Of a stretch of DNA of 64,000 nt, positions 1-8,440 are shown in pieces. The notes under the pieces are model-generated. The model was not told the origin of the DNA. It saw only the letters and a program-made list of their open reading frames with translations, and made no database searches. Each line of letters opens with the position of its first letter. The stretch's first letter is position 1. This stretch comes from CAYNRA01 sp046296415 (GTDB lineage: Bacteria; Bacteroidota; Bacteroidia; Cytophagales; Spirosomataceae), in assembly GCA_046296415.1 (NCBI GenBank), contig JBKBLN010000005.1, forward strand, positions 1-64,000, given 5' to 3'. The translations under genes were made by a program, and so were the position numbers.

Positions 1-13
1 AAACTCTCCATAG
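1..13 (-). rRNA. rrs: 16S rRNA gene, extreme 5' end (rest lies off the left edge)
   Basis: Read on the minus strand, the first bases end in ATGGAGAGTTT. This is the conserved start of bacterial 16S rRNA, which continues GATCCTGGCTCAG, and it runs out of the window at position 1. Only about a dozen bases are present, so the call rests on this match plus the strong tandem promoters and untranslated leader directly upstream. The exact mature 5' end is uncertain by a few bases. Confidence 0.82.
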
Positions 14-185
14 TAATGCTATGTTAAGGTCCTGACGTTTGTCTCGCTTATACTCCCAACAAGTTAATGAACTTCATCCATCCAGCCACTCATGGCAACC
101 TTCCGGCTCGTAATCAAAATCACCTTACTTCCCGGTGATCCTCATCTCTCTTTCGTGTCTCAACTCTTTTTTTCAAGTCGATTCG
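14..185 (-). other. rRNA operon leader (pre-16S 5' spacer)
   Basis: This is the transcribed untranslated stretch between the innermost rrn promoter and 16S. It carries a perfect 6-bp hairpin at 119-139 (ATCACC with GGTGAT) and a smaller GCCA-TGAG-TGGC hairpin near 85-96. The part next to 16S probably forms half of the RNase III processing stem, whose partner would lie beyond 16S outside the window. No ORF is credible here. Confidence 0.65.
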
Positions 186-190
186 GAGTG

Positions 191-222
191 CAAAGTTAAA
201 AGCTTTATTTTTAAAAACCAAA
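191..222 (-). promoter_or_regulatory. rrn promoter P1 (innermost)
   Basis: On the minus strand, TTTG (219-222) is followed by 20 bases and then TAACTTTG (191-198). This is an exact match to the Bacteroidota sigma-A consensus TTTG-N19/21-TAnnTTTG. An A/T-rich tract upstream (about 223-245) resembles an UP element. Transcription would start near 185 and run leftward into 16S. Confidence 0.85.
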
Positions 223-282
223 ACTTTTTTTAATTTTTTTTTCAACCCCCTCAGCTTAACACCTCCTCCCGAAATCGGAATG

Positions 283-314
283 CAAAGGTCAACAAAAAAA
301 ATTCAATCTCCAAA
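283..314 (-). promoter_or_regulatory. rrn promoter P2 (middle)
   Basis: On the minus strand, TTTG (311-314) is followed by 20 bases and GACCTTTG (283-290). It has the same geometry as P1, with one mismatch at the first base of the -7 element. It lies 92 bp upstream of P1 and is followed by the same GCA-TTCCGA-like initiation context. Confidence 0.68.
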
Positions 315-389
315 TAAAACACAAAAAAAATTTAAAGAACTGCATCCCCCGAACAACCCCGACTCCCGCCGTCCCGTCGTTTGGGATTG

Positions 390-421
390 CAAAACTACTA
401 CACCACCCCACAATTTCCAAA
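390..421 (-). promoter_or_regulatory. rrn promoter P3 (outermost)
   Basis: On the minus strand, TTTG (418-421) is followed by 20 bases and TAGTTTTG (390-397), a full consensus match. It lies 107 bp upstream of P2. As in P1 and P2, the -7 element is followed directly by GCA. Confidence 0.72.
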
Positions 422-529
422 TACCATAACCAAAATATTTTTACCCAAACCACATAAACACCTCAGTATCAATAAAACCCCAAAAAAAATTCTACCATCA
501 ACACAATAAGTTAACCAAATAGTGCAATA

Positions 530-2257
530 CTATTTTTTATGATGAAGGTAGTATATTCTCCGAATACCGTGTTTTGCCATGTAGTTTTTAAAAATATATT
601 GCTTTGTTCTCTCTTCAATGCGGTAGTCCGAGATGACCAACGCATTCTTACCTTGCGTTTTCATCACCAATCGCTGATGTTTTATTTCCCAAAATACCCA
701 GGTGCTTTTCATTTCCTGTTGTATATCTCGATTCAAATGCCAAAACATCGATCCATACAAAAAAAGACAGGTCATCCAGACAATCCATTTTTTAGCAATC
801 CATCGACTTCCCCACAGCCAGAACATAAATACTCCATACCAAAGAAAGACTTCAATCCTTGTCATATAAAATCCAGTAACCACCGAAAACGGTAAATGGG
901 CTATTTCTCCATTTAACCGATTTAATCCCCAGGCACACCACCCTGTCAAAATTCCGATTCCCGATGCCAACGTTTCAAATCCCGCGCATGCCCAAAGTCC
1001 TAATCCCAACGGAACCAAGGCTGCGGCCAAAAAAGCAGTTACCAAATTGGTTATGTAGAAATACGTAGGAAACTGATGAAAATAATATAATGTCAAAGGA
1101 AACGTGACGAGTTGGGCCGATAATCCCAATGCAGTTAACTCCCATATCCAATAGATTGCTTTATTCTCTGGAAGCCACCACCGCAAGATGGTCGGATAAA
1201 AAGTTAAAATTCCCCAAACTGCTACAAAGGAAAGTTGAAACCCTACGTCAAACAACCAATTGGGTTCGATTACCAATAAAAGCAATGCGGTTGCATACAA
1301 TAGGTTCTCGCCACTACTATGCCGTTGAAACCATTGACCTACCAACACCAAATAAAACATGACAGTGGCGCGCATGACGGAGGCTGTCAATCCAGTGAAG
1401 CCAGCGTAAAGTGTCAAGGTGATGATCGATATAATTAACTTGGGTTTTACCCATGCTTTAGGCCAAATCCAGATTTGTCCTCGAAACAATAAGGTCAACA
1501 AGCCATACACCAATGTAATGTGCATGCCTGATACTGCTAATATATGAACGGCCCCAGCCGCCGTATAATGATCCTTAACTTCATCACTGAGGTGGTCTCG
1601 GCGACCGGTAATCATGGCTTCGGTCACATCAGCAGCTTCCTTAGGAAAAATATAGCGTTTGTAAAATCCACCCACCGCTCGGGCTTGGAACAACAACCAT
1701 CGCTTTAATGAAAAGGAACTCGCTTTAGATGCCAAGACTAGATTACTTCGGGACACCCATATTTGATAGGCGATTCCCTGCCGTTTCATGTACGTATGAA
1801 AATCAAAATCCGTCTCCCGATCGGGTAGAGGAATGGGTTGTAATTTTCCTTTTACTATATAGGTAAACCCAGGGACAAGTTGGACGGTCGATTGTTTATC
1901 TATATATATAAGGAGATGGCCTTTTCGAGGTGACCATCGATTGGAAGAATCCAAGCTTCCTTTTAGTTGCGCCTTGACTCGCCAGGTTTTGGGCGTTTCC
2001 TCCGGAAAATGATCAAACTGAATTAAATAATAGGGGGCCTCCATTTGTTTGGGTATTGGCTTGGGGCGACTGGCCAATCCACAAAGCCAAAAAAGCAAAA
2101 GGGCTGTCAATCGATGAAACGAAAACTTGGATCCAACCAAAAAGACGGCCAAACCCATTCCTAGGAGTAGTGCCACCTCTGACGATAGCGAATAGGTACA
2201 GGTAAGGCCAAGGCAAAAAGCCAGTAATGGCCCCAAGATGGGTGCGTTTTGTAACAT
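530..2257 (-). CDS. comEC: ComEC/Rec2-family DNA-uptake membrane protein
   Basis: Polytopic inner-membrane channel that carries single-stranded DNA into the cytoplasm during natural transformation. The 575-aa product has hydrophobic N-terminal segments, a DUF4131-like region (about residues 30-190) and a Competence domain from about residue 205. That domain holds the signature around AAGAVHILAVSGMHITLV and many membrane helices to about residue 515. Only about 60 residues follow, so the C-terminal metallo-beta-lactamase domain of Firmicute ComEC is absent; short forms like this are common in Bacteroidota. It stands alone, with panB 55 bp upstream on the same strand, and another competence-type gene (comF) lies at 21.2 kb. 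Confidence 0.88.
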   Translation of the reverse strand: MLQNAPILGPLLAFCLGLTCTYSLSSEVALLLGMGLAVFLVGSKFSFHRLTALLLFWLCGLASRPKPIPKQMEAPYYLIQFDHFPEETPKTWRVKAQLKGSLDSSNRWSPRKGHLLIYIDKQSTVQLVPGFTYIVKGKLQPIPLPDRETDFDFHTYMKRQGIAYQIWVSRSNLVLASKASSFSLKRWLLFQARAVGGFYKRYIFPKEAADVTEAMITGRRDHLSDEVKDHYTAAGAVHILAVSGMHITLVYGLLTLLFRGQIWIWPKAWVKPKLIISIITLTLYAGFTGLTASVMRATVMFYLVLVGQWFQRHSSGENLLYATALLLLVIEPNWLFDVGFQLSFVAVWGILTFYPTILRWWLPENKAIYWIWELTALGLSAQLVTFPLTLYYFHQFPTYFYITNLVTAFLAAALVPLGLGLWACAGFETLASGIGILTGWCAWGLNRLNGEIAHLPFSVVTGFYMTRIEVFLWYGVFMFWLWGSRWIAKKWIVWMTCLFLYGSMFWHLNRDIQQEMKSTWVFWEIKHQRLVMKTQGKNALVISDYRIEERTKQYIFKNYMAKHGIRRIYYLHHKK

Positions 2258-2312
2258 GTTTTCATGGTCTATGGAGGCAAGTTACAAAATAAAAAACGAC
2301 CCAATGGGCCGT

Positions 2313-3128
2313 TTAATAGGATTCTTTTTCGTTGGGGAAACTTACTTGTTTCACATCCGTTATGTATTGATGAAAAGCCTTTGACATCTCATCGTACAGA
2401 TTCGCATACCGTCTTAGAAATCGGGGTGAAAAGTTTTGATTAATCCCCAACATATCGTGAACTACCAAAATTTGTCCGTCACATCCCGAACCCGCCCCAA
2501 TTCCGATTGTAGGAATTTCAAGAGACTCGGTAACCTGTAGGGCTAAATGGGCTGGGATTTTCTCCAAGACAATAGCAAAGCAACCCAATTCCTGAAGTAA
2601 TTGAGCGTTACCCAATAACTGAGCAGCCTCTTCTTCTTCCTTGGCTCGAACACTATAGGTGCCAAATTTATAAATCGACTGAGGTGTCAATCCTAAATGG
2701 CCCATAACAGGAATACCGGCACTGAGGATTCGCTGAACCGATTCTTTAATCTCTTCGCCTCCTTCTACCTTAATGGCATGAGCCCCTGATTCTTTCATGA
2801 TCCGTATGGCAGAACGCAAGGCTTCTTCAGAATTTCCTTGATAGGAACCAAAGGGTAGATCTACCACGACCAAAGAACGAGCCACTCCTCGAATCACACT
2901 TTGAGCGTGGTAAATCATCTGGTCCAAGGTGATTGGGAGGGTTGTCTCATGGCCTGCCATCACATTAGACGCGGAGTCACCTACCAAAATTACCTCGACT
3001 CCCGCTTGATCAATGATTCGAGCCATAGAAAAGTCGTAAGCTGTTAGGCAGGCGATTTTCTCCTTTTTTTTCTTCAACGCTTGTAACGTATGGGTTGTCA
3101 CCCGTTTAATTTCTCCGTGAACTGACAT
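2313..3128 (-). CDS. panB: 3-methyl-2-oxobutanoate hydroxymethyltransferase
   Basis: Cytoplasmic enzyme of pantothenate and CoA synthesis. It adds a hydroxymethyl group from 5,10-methylene-THF to 2-oxoisovalerate, giving ketopantoate. At 271 aa it has the family's usual length (E. coli about 264). Visible signatures are VGDSASNVMAGHETT near residue 50 (metal and substrate site), KVEGGEE near residue 119, GHLGLTPQS near residue 143 and GIGAGSGCDGQILVVHDMLG near residue 210. panC and panD are not in the window. It sits 18 bp downstream of the M23-like gene on the same strand and could be co-transcribed with it. Confidence 0.96.
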   Translation of the reverse strand: MSVHGEIKRVTTHTLQALKKKKEKIACLTAYDFSMARIIDQAGVEVILVGDSASNVMAGHETTLPITLDQMIYHAQSVIRGVARSLVVVDLPFGSYQGNSEEALRSAIRIMKESGAHAIKVEGGEEIKESVQRILSAGIPVMGHLGLTPQSIYKFGTYSVRAKEEEEAAQLLGNAQLLQELGCFAIVLEKIPAHLALQVTESLEIPTIGIGAGSGCDGQILVVHDMLGINQNFSPRFLRRYANLYDEMSKAFHQYITDVKQVSFPNEKESY

Positions 3129-3146
3129 TCCGATGTGTGGATTAAG

Positions 3147-4382
3147 TTATTTTCGTGTTAACCAAATTTCTGGATTTAACCGCTCAAATTGATGCCATAT
3201 TTGAAAGTTGATTTCTGCAACCCCCTCTCGGAGGCCTGCAGTTCCTAATACATCTCCGGCACCGATGGACTCACCAACCTTGGTTTGAACTTGGTCAAGG
3301 TTGGCATAAATCGTAAAATATTCGCCATGTTGAACGGCTACGACTTGTCCCATCCCTGGTATTTCAGAAATATCGAGTACTTTACCTGCAAATACACTAT
3401 ATACAGAAGCACCCGGTACCGTTTGAATGTCGATGCCGTTGTTATCAATCTGAACACCTTTTAAAACGGGATGATTTTTCACACCAAAACGATCTGAAAC
3501 AAACCCTGTTTTTACCGGCCATGGTAATCGTTTTTTAGCTTGGTTGAATCGGCCCACCACCACCCGGGTGGATTTGGTCTCGAGTGGCTCTTTTTTCTTG
3601 GAACTTGATTTTTGCGGTGGGGGAGATGCTGATTTTTTTTCTTCCTTCTTGGCCATTTCTTTGGCAACTAAGGAAGAAATGAGTTTATCTAAATTTCGGA
3701 CGGCTGCGTTGGACGCCTCGATTTCTTGTCGTAATGCCACCTCTTGTTTAGCCAATTCATTGACTAGTGTGTCTTTTTCCGACTTCATCACAACCAACTG
3801 CACATTCTGTGTTCGTTTCTGAGACAAGAGGGCGGTTTGACTTTTTTTCTTTTCAGACAATTCAAGTCGCCTCGTATTAAGCTCAAGGGTAACTTTTCTA
3901 ATTTGAGCTAATTGATCTTTTCGGTTATCGGTATATTGTTGTAAATATTGGTACCGTGACATGATCTCTTGGAAAGAAGCGGATGAGAATAAAAACAGCA
4001 ATTGATTCAGTTTGGTACTGGTTTTACTTGCCGAATAAAGCATTTGTCCATACTCCTCTCGCAAAGCCTTCAATCGCTGATCCAGTTGATGTGTTTCGAT
4101 AGCCACCGCTCTCAATTCCTTTTCTAAGAGCGCGAGATCTTTCTCCAAAAGTTGTATTTGTTGTTCTTGATCCTCTATTTGACGCGATAATGTTTTTAAC
4201 TCTCGAAGGGAAATGGTTTTTTTCCGTTGAGTTTGGGCTAATACTTTTTTAGTTTGAGCAATTCGATTTAAGTTTCGTTTTTTTTCTTGTTCGAGGCGAG
4301 CACGCGAAGTTTGTGCCAAAACATCGTTTCCGCCGAGCAGGGTGATTAAAAGAATTAGAAAGATAAATCGATAGGAGTTCAT
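3147..4382 (-). CDS. EnvC-like coiled-coil protein with degenerate M23 (LytM) domain
   Basis: Secreted 411-aa protein with a signal peptide to about residue 23, long coiled coils (about 25-115 and 150-245), a Lys/Ser/Pro-rich linker and a C-terminal M23/LytM domain (about 285-411). Two metal-binding positions look lost. The H-x3-D motif reads NNGID near residue 314, and the usual YAHL reads YANL near residue 359. The architecture and the missing His residues fit EnvC/NlpD-type activators of peptidoglycan amidases rather than an active endopeptidase; this role is inferred. Its ATG overlaps the stop of the DUF4292 gene by one base (TAATG), indicating translational coupling. Sequence databases usually label such proteins murein hydrolase activator EnvC. 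Confidence 0.88.
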   Translation of the reverse strand: MNSYRFIFLILLITLLGGNDVLAQTSRARLEQEKKRNLNRIAQTKKVLAQTQRKKTISLRELKTLSRQIEDQEQQIQLLEKDLALLEKELRAVAIETHQLDQRLKALREEYGQMLYSASKTSTKLNQLLFLFSSASFQEIMSRYQYLQQYTDNRKDQLAQIRKVTLELNTRRLELSEKKKSQTALLSQKRTQNVQLVVMKSEKDTLVNELAKQEVALRQEIEASNAAVRNLDKLISSLVAKEMAKKEEKKSASPPPQKSSSKKKEPLETKSTRVVVGRFNQAKKRLPWPVKTGFVSDRFGVKNHPVLKGVQIDNNGIDIQTVPGASVYSVFAGKVLDISEIPGMGQVVAVQHGEYFTIYANLDQVQTKVGESIGAGDVLGTAGLREGVAEINFQIWHQFERLNPEIWLTRK

Positions 4383-5221
4383 TACAACTTTAATGGTTTC
4401 TCCGTATAATTTTTCGGAACATTGAATGGAAATCTCAAATCACGAGAAACGAATTCAACTTTTTGGTGCTCAATGAAAATACGAGTTTGATTCGTCTTTT
4501 TTTCCGGATCCTCTACCTTTACTAAAACTTGGGTTGGGAAAAACCCTTTGATTGTTTCCTGAAAAGTTGGATACCGGATTTCGATCGTTTGAGATGTTTC
4601 TTTATGCTTTCCTTGTACTTGTGTCAGCTTATTTCGGATCAAGTCGAACCAGGATTCGATCCAAAGAGGTCCTTCTTCTTGTGAGAGTTGCACGACATCT
4701 GCTTGCCGAACAACGAGATCTTGCTCGCGTTGTGGGAAAACGGATTCTCCTAAAATCATGGATTGAATTAAATGGAAGGAGAGGGGAAAGCCAAATTGAT
4801 TAGAGAGTGTTTGGAAATCCAACCGGTACACATGTTTATTCAACCTGTCTACCAAGATAATCGAGTCACGACTAATGATGCCACGACCGACCTCCAAGCC
4901 CACAGAAACAGAAACCCAGATTAAGCTATCTTTTCGAATTTGGAAATTAACTGGAAAGTCTTGTGACGTTGTTGGACTAGAAAATTCAACTTTTGAACGA
5001 ATTTTTAGGGATTCGAATTCGAGAGGTTGAACTTTTATCCAATCGACTTCTTGTTTTTTGGGGTTAGTCGGTTCAGCCGTCCATTTTTCCTCCACAACCA
5101 TCAAGGTGGAATCCTGTGAAGAAATAGGGGAGTTCCCTGTGATTGATTTGGATTTAGGTTTTTGACATGCACTGGCCAACAGTGCCATGAAACCCAATAC
5201 TCCCAGTGTGTATTTATTCAT
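4382..5221 (-). CDS. DUF4292 lipoprotein (LolA/LolB-like fold likely)
   Basis: 279-aa lipoprotein with signal peptide and lipobox ending at Cys19 (LLASAC). The rest is beta-rich and resembles DUF4292, a Bacteroidota family thought to share the LolA/LolB lipoprotein-carrier fold; I cannot confirm that from sequence alone. It is coupled to the downstream EnvC-like gene by a one-base overlap and lies 64 bp after a TPR protein. TPR, DUF4292 and EnvC-like genes recur together in this phylum, suggesting a joint envelope role. The substrate is unknown. Confidence 0.8.
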   Translation of the reverse strand: MNKYTLGVLGFMALLASACQKPKSKSITGNSPISSQDSTLMVVEEKWTAEPTNPKKQEVDWIKVQPLEFESLKIRSKVEFSSPTTSQDFPVNFQIRKDSLIWVSVSVGLEVGRGIISRDSIILVDRLNKHVYRLDFQTLSNQFGFPLSFHLIQSMILGESVFPQREQDLVVRQADVVQLSQEEGPLWIESWFDLIRNKLTQVQGKHKETSQTIEIRYPTFQETIKGFFPTQVLVKVEDPEKKTNQTRIFIEHQKVEFVSRDLRFPFNVPKNYTEKPLKL

Positions 5222-5285
5222 TTAGTTCGATACTTCGTTACCCCAACAAAACTACGGCTTGGTTTTTTTTCTCCCAAATGTAGTT

Positions 5286-7040
5286 TTATTGAGCCAATTT
5301 TTGATTTAATAAAATGGCGTTTCCACCCAGTTCCCTTGCTTTTTGCCAAGCGGTTTTCGCCTTTTCTGTTTGGCCCTCATGAAAATACACATCACCTAAA
5401 TGTTCCCAAACCGTGGACGAAACTCCCGCTGGAAAAGAGGTTGCTTTCTCAAGCCATCCCAAGGCCTCTTTCCATTTCCCTTTCTGAACTAAAACCCAGG
5501 CATACGTATCCAAATATCCAGGAACCTGGGGATATAGTTGAATCAATTTTTTAGAATATTCTTCAGCCTTGTCTAGATTTTCTTTTCTCAAAGCGGAGAA
5601 ATAACTAAAATTATTGAGTGCTTGGGCCAAAGTAGGATCTAACTTGAGCGCTTCTTCATAGGCGAGGTCTGAGGCAGCAAATTGTTTTAATGCATTGTGT
5701 ACATCTCCCAATAAGGCAAACGTGTAGGCTTTCATTCGGTTATTGGAAGTGGGGATCCGCAAACCTTCTTTTAAGGCATCAAGAGCCTCCTTGTTTTGTT
5801 TGTTTGAATAAAAACCTAAACCCAGTTGATACCATAGGGATGGCTCAGCCGGAAAGTAGGTTGTGGCTTGATCCGCATGTTCGATCAATGCATCAAAAGC
5901 TTGGTCTTGACGGTCAGCTTCTAAAAGTCCTTGCCATGTGGAAACATCATTAGGATCTAATTTGGCTGCTTGGCTAAAGAATGTTTGTCCCTCTTTCCAT
6001 TGACTTAGTGCTAAAGCCCAATAACCCGCTAGGTTCCATTCTTTGGCAGGTGAAGTGCCCACATGGATTCTCCTTTTTAGGTCTTCATAAAGTACTTCCA
6101 GATTTTGAATTTTTTGAGACGCCAACGCTTGTTTTATGAGAGGTGTTACTTCCTCTAAAGAGATATTTTTATTGGGGAGAACTTGTTTAATCCAGTTAGT
6201 TAGTCCGGTTACATCTTCTTGCATGACAAGAATAGACAACAACATGGCATACGCTTTTCCCGAACTAGGGTGGTCTTGAATTACTTTTTTCAAAGTTGAT
6301 GCCGCCTCGTCTAATCGATTGGCGGCTAATTGCATTTGAACTTTTTGAAGAACATACTCTATTTCCTTGGGTTCCGAGGCAATGAGCTGGTCACTTGCTT
6401 GCAGAATTTTATCTACTTGATTTTGTTTTAAGTAGATTAGTTGTTTTTGCCGAGTGGTTTCCTCGGTGATGCCAATCAATTGCTCGAGTTGGTTGATTAC
6501 CCTTAATACATCTTGATCTCTATTTTCTTGTTTCCAAAGGTTCACTAACTGGAAATAGTATACAGGTTGGGAAGGATTTTGCTCGATCAGTTGATAATAC
6601 ACATCGATGGCCTCCTTAATTTTTCCAAGTTGGATCAAGACGGGGCCCATTTCCTCTAAAATATATTTATTGGTGGGGGTCAATTGTTTGGCTTTATTCA
6701 AAGCGACTTCTGCCTCTTTCCATTTGGATTGTGAGATCAGGGCTTTCCCTATATATAAATGTACACTTGCCTGGTTGGGGTATTGACGCAACGACTCCTC
6801 CCATGACTTAATGGCCTCTGTGGGATTATCAATCCAGTACGCTTGAAGACCCTCCAAAAATAGTCGTTCCGCTTGAACTTTTTTTTCTTGAGGTGATGCC
6901 TCCTCTTTTTTTTGAGCAATCGTCGGGTAGGATCCAACAAAAAAGAGGCACCAAAGTATGGAATTACGCCAGTTTTTGAACGACCTGGAATAGGAGTTTT
7001 TGAGTCTCCAGGTCAGGGAAAAAACCATATATTTGTTCAT
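5286..7040 (-). CDS. Secreted TPR-repeat protein
   Basis: 584-aa protein with an N-terminal hydrophobic segment (about residues 27-42, ending in TIAQ) that looks like a signal peptide with a long basic n-region. Tetratricopeptide repeats follow from about residue 52 to the C terminus. Examples are AEVALNKAKQLTPTNKYILE and the last repeats around residues 430-580. The start at 7040 overlaps the preceding TPR gene by 77 bp, and an ATG at 7028 is an alternative. Probably a periplasmic or outer-membrane scaffold linked to the DUF4292 and EnvC-like genes downstream; no enzymatic motif is seen. Confidence 0.85.
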   Translation of the reverse strand: MNKYMVFSLTWRLKNSYSRSFKNWRNSILWCLFFVGSYPTIAQKKEEASPQEKKVQAERLFLEGLQAYWIDNPTEAIKSWEESLRQYPNQASVHLYIGKALISQSKWKEAEVALNKAKQLTPTNKYILEEMGPVLIQLGKIKEAIDVYYQLIEQNPSQPVYYFQLVNLWKQENRDQDVLRVINQLEQLIGITEETTRQKQLIYLKQNQVDKILQASDQLIASEPKEIEYVLQKVQMQLAANRLDEAASTLKKVIQDHPSSGKAYAMLLSILVMQEDVTGLTNWIKQVLPNKNISLEEVTPLIKQALASQKIQNLEVLYEDLKRRIHVGTSPAKEWNLAGYWALALSQWKEGQTFFSQAAKLDPNDVSTWQGLLEADRQDQAFDALIEHADQATTYFPAEPSLWYQLGLGFYSNKQNKEALDALKEGLRIPTSNNRMKAYTFALLGDVHNALKQFAASDLAYEEALKLDPTLAQALNNFSYFSALRKENLDKAEEYSKKLIQLYPQVPGYLDTYAWVLVQKGKWKEALGWLEKATSFPAGVSSTVWEHLGDVYFHEGQTEKAKTAWQKARELGGNAILLNQKLAQ

Positions 7041-8379
7041 GTGCTGAATGATTAAGGGCTAATCCAGACTCTAAGTAGGTAAAAGCTTCTTTGGGACGCC
7101 CTCCTTTTAAGAGGTAAACGGCTAGGCGATAATGAATATTTTCATCGGTTGGTAGTTCTTCTAGTGCCTCTTTCAAAACATCGACAGCACTTTCGAACTC
7201 ATTTTCAAGCGCCCATATTTCGGCCAATCTTATCCACAACTCAGAGTTACTGCATTCGAGTTCAATGGCTGCTCGATAGGCCTCTGTGCTTTCGAATAAA
7301 TAGCCGAGCTGTAAACATGAATCACCCAGCAACTCGAAGTACTTAACTTCATAATCATTCAGCTCTATTGCTTTTTTTGCGAAGTGATGAGCGACATTCC
7401 ATTGTTTTTGTTTGAACGCGACCATGCCCAAGCCGTACCAAGCTTCATCCCAGTCAGAAGCAATATCCACGGCCTTTTGATAATATTTTCTGGCTTGAGG
7501 CCAGTTGGATTGGTATTCAAATGAAGCGGCCAAATGAGTGAGAATGTCGGGGTCTAATTCATCTTGTTGATGAGCTAGTAAATAATGTTCACTAGCTTTA
7601 TCATATAATCCAAGGTCCATGCACAGGTGCCCAATTTGCTCCAAAATCGCCTTGTTGTTTTCATCCAATGCCAAAGCATATTCATAGGCTTGAAACGCCT
7701 CTTCCAATCGTTTTTCTGAACCAAAGTTGATCCCCAAATAGAACCAGGCATTGGCCGAAAAAGGATCATTATCTACCATTTCTTGGAAAAAACGGAGACC
7801 GGCTTGCGGGATACCACTCATTTTTAATGAAAACGAAATTTCACCGAAAATGGCCAAATTATTTAACCCTTCGTCCAAGGCTTTTTTATAACACTCGACT
7901 GCCAATAGCCACTCCTCTAATTGTTGATAGGAGTCGCCGAGATGGAAATAAATAAATGAGGGGTCTTGAACCTCCGAAATGATTTGTTGGAAGAGTTCAA
8001 TCGCCTGAACATACTCTCCTTGAAAATTGAGTAAAACGCCTGTAAGGGCCAAAAGTTCTGGATCATTGGGATGATAAAGCGATGCTTTATCCAAGAGGTC
8101 ATTTGCTTTTTCTAATTCATTTGCCGCAATATGCAATTGTATTCTTAAAATAAGTAGGGCAAGGGAATTGGGATATAGGTTCAGTCCCATTTCACAAGCA
8201 TCGGTGGAAGAGTCAAGTTGACCTGTAAGAAAATAGTATTCAGCCACCTCCTCCAATGTGTCTTCTTCCACGTAGGGGGTGGGGTCGGCCAATAGAATTT
8301 CCTCATATTTTTTAACAGAGGCTTCCAAATCAGCCATACGATGGGAACCATCTCGATCATCGGCGTTGAAATTCATCAT
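6964..8379 (-). CDS. Cytoplasmic TPR-repeat protein
   Basis: 471-aa acidic protein without a signal peptide, built almost entirely of tetratricopeptide repeats (about 11-12 units). Phrases such as AIELFQQIISEVQDPSFIYF and AFQAYEYALALDENN show the helix-turn-helix pattern. TPR arrays bind partner proteins; no catalytic domain is present. It is the first gene of a minus-strand run and overlaps the secreted TPR gene by 77 bp, implying joint transcription. Partner unknown. Confidence 0.87.
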   Translation of the reverse strand: MMNFNADDRDGSHRMADLEASVKKYEEILLADPTPYVEEDTLEEVAEYYFLTGQLDSSTDACEMGLNLYPNSLALLILRIQLHIAANELEKANDLLDKASLYHPNDPELLALTGVLLNFQGEYVQAIELFQQIISEVQDPSFIYFHLGDSYQQLEEWLLAVECYKKALDEGLNNLAIFGEISFSLKMSGIPQAGLRFFQEMVDNDPFSANAWFYLGINFGSEKRLEEAFQAYEYALALDENNKAILEQIGHLCMDLGLYDKASEHYLLAHQQDELDPDILTHLAASFEYQSNWPQARKYYQKAVDIASDWDEAWYGLGMVAFKQKQWNVAHHFAKKAIELNDYEVKYFELLGDSCLQLGYLFESTEAYRAAIELECSNSELWIRLAEIWALENEFESAVDVLKEALEELPTDENIHYRLAVYLLKGGRPKEAFTYLESGLALNHSAHEQIYGFFPDLETQKLLFQVVQKLA

Positions 8380-8440
8380 ACCTTTTTTTGAGGAAATTAA
8401 TATTCTGTAATTTTTAAAAGTACAAGGAATGCAACAAAAT

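Noticed and set aside
539..895. 118-aa plus-strand ORF opposite comEC
   Set aside because: Lies wholly antisense to a clearly conserved gene and shows no recognisable protein signature; typical antisense shadow.
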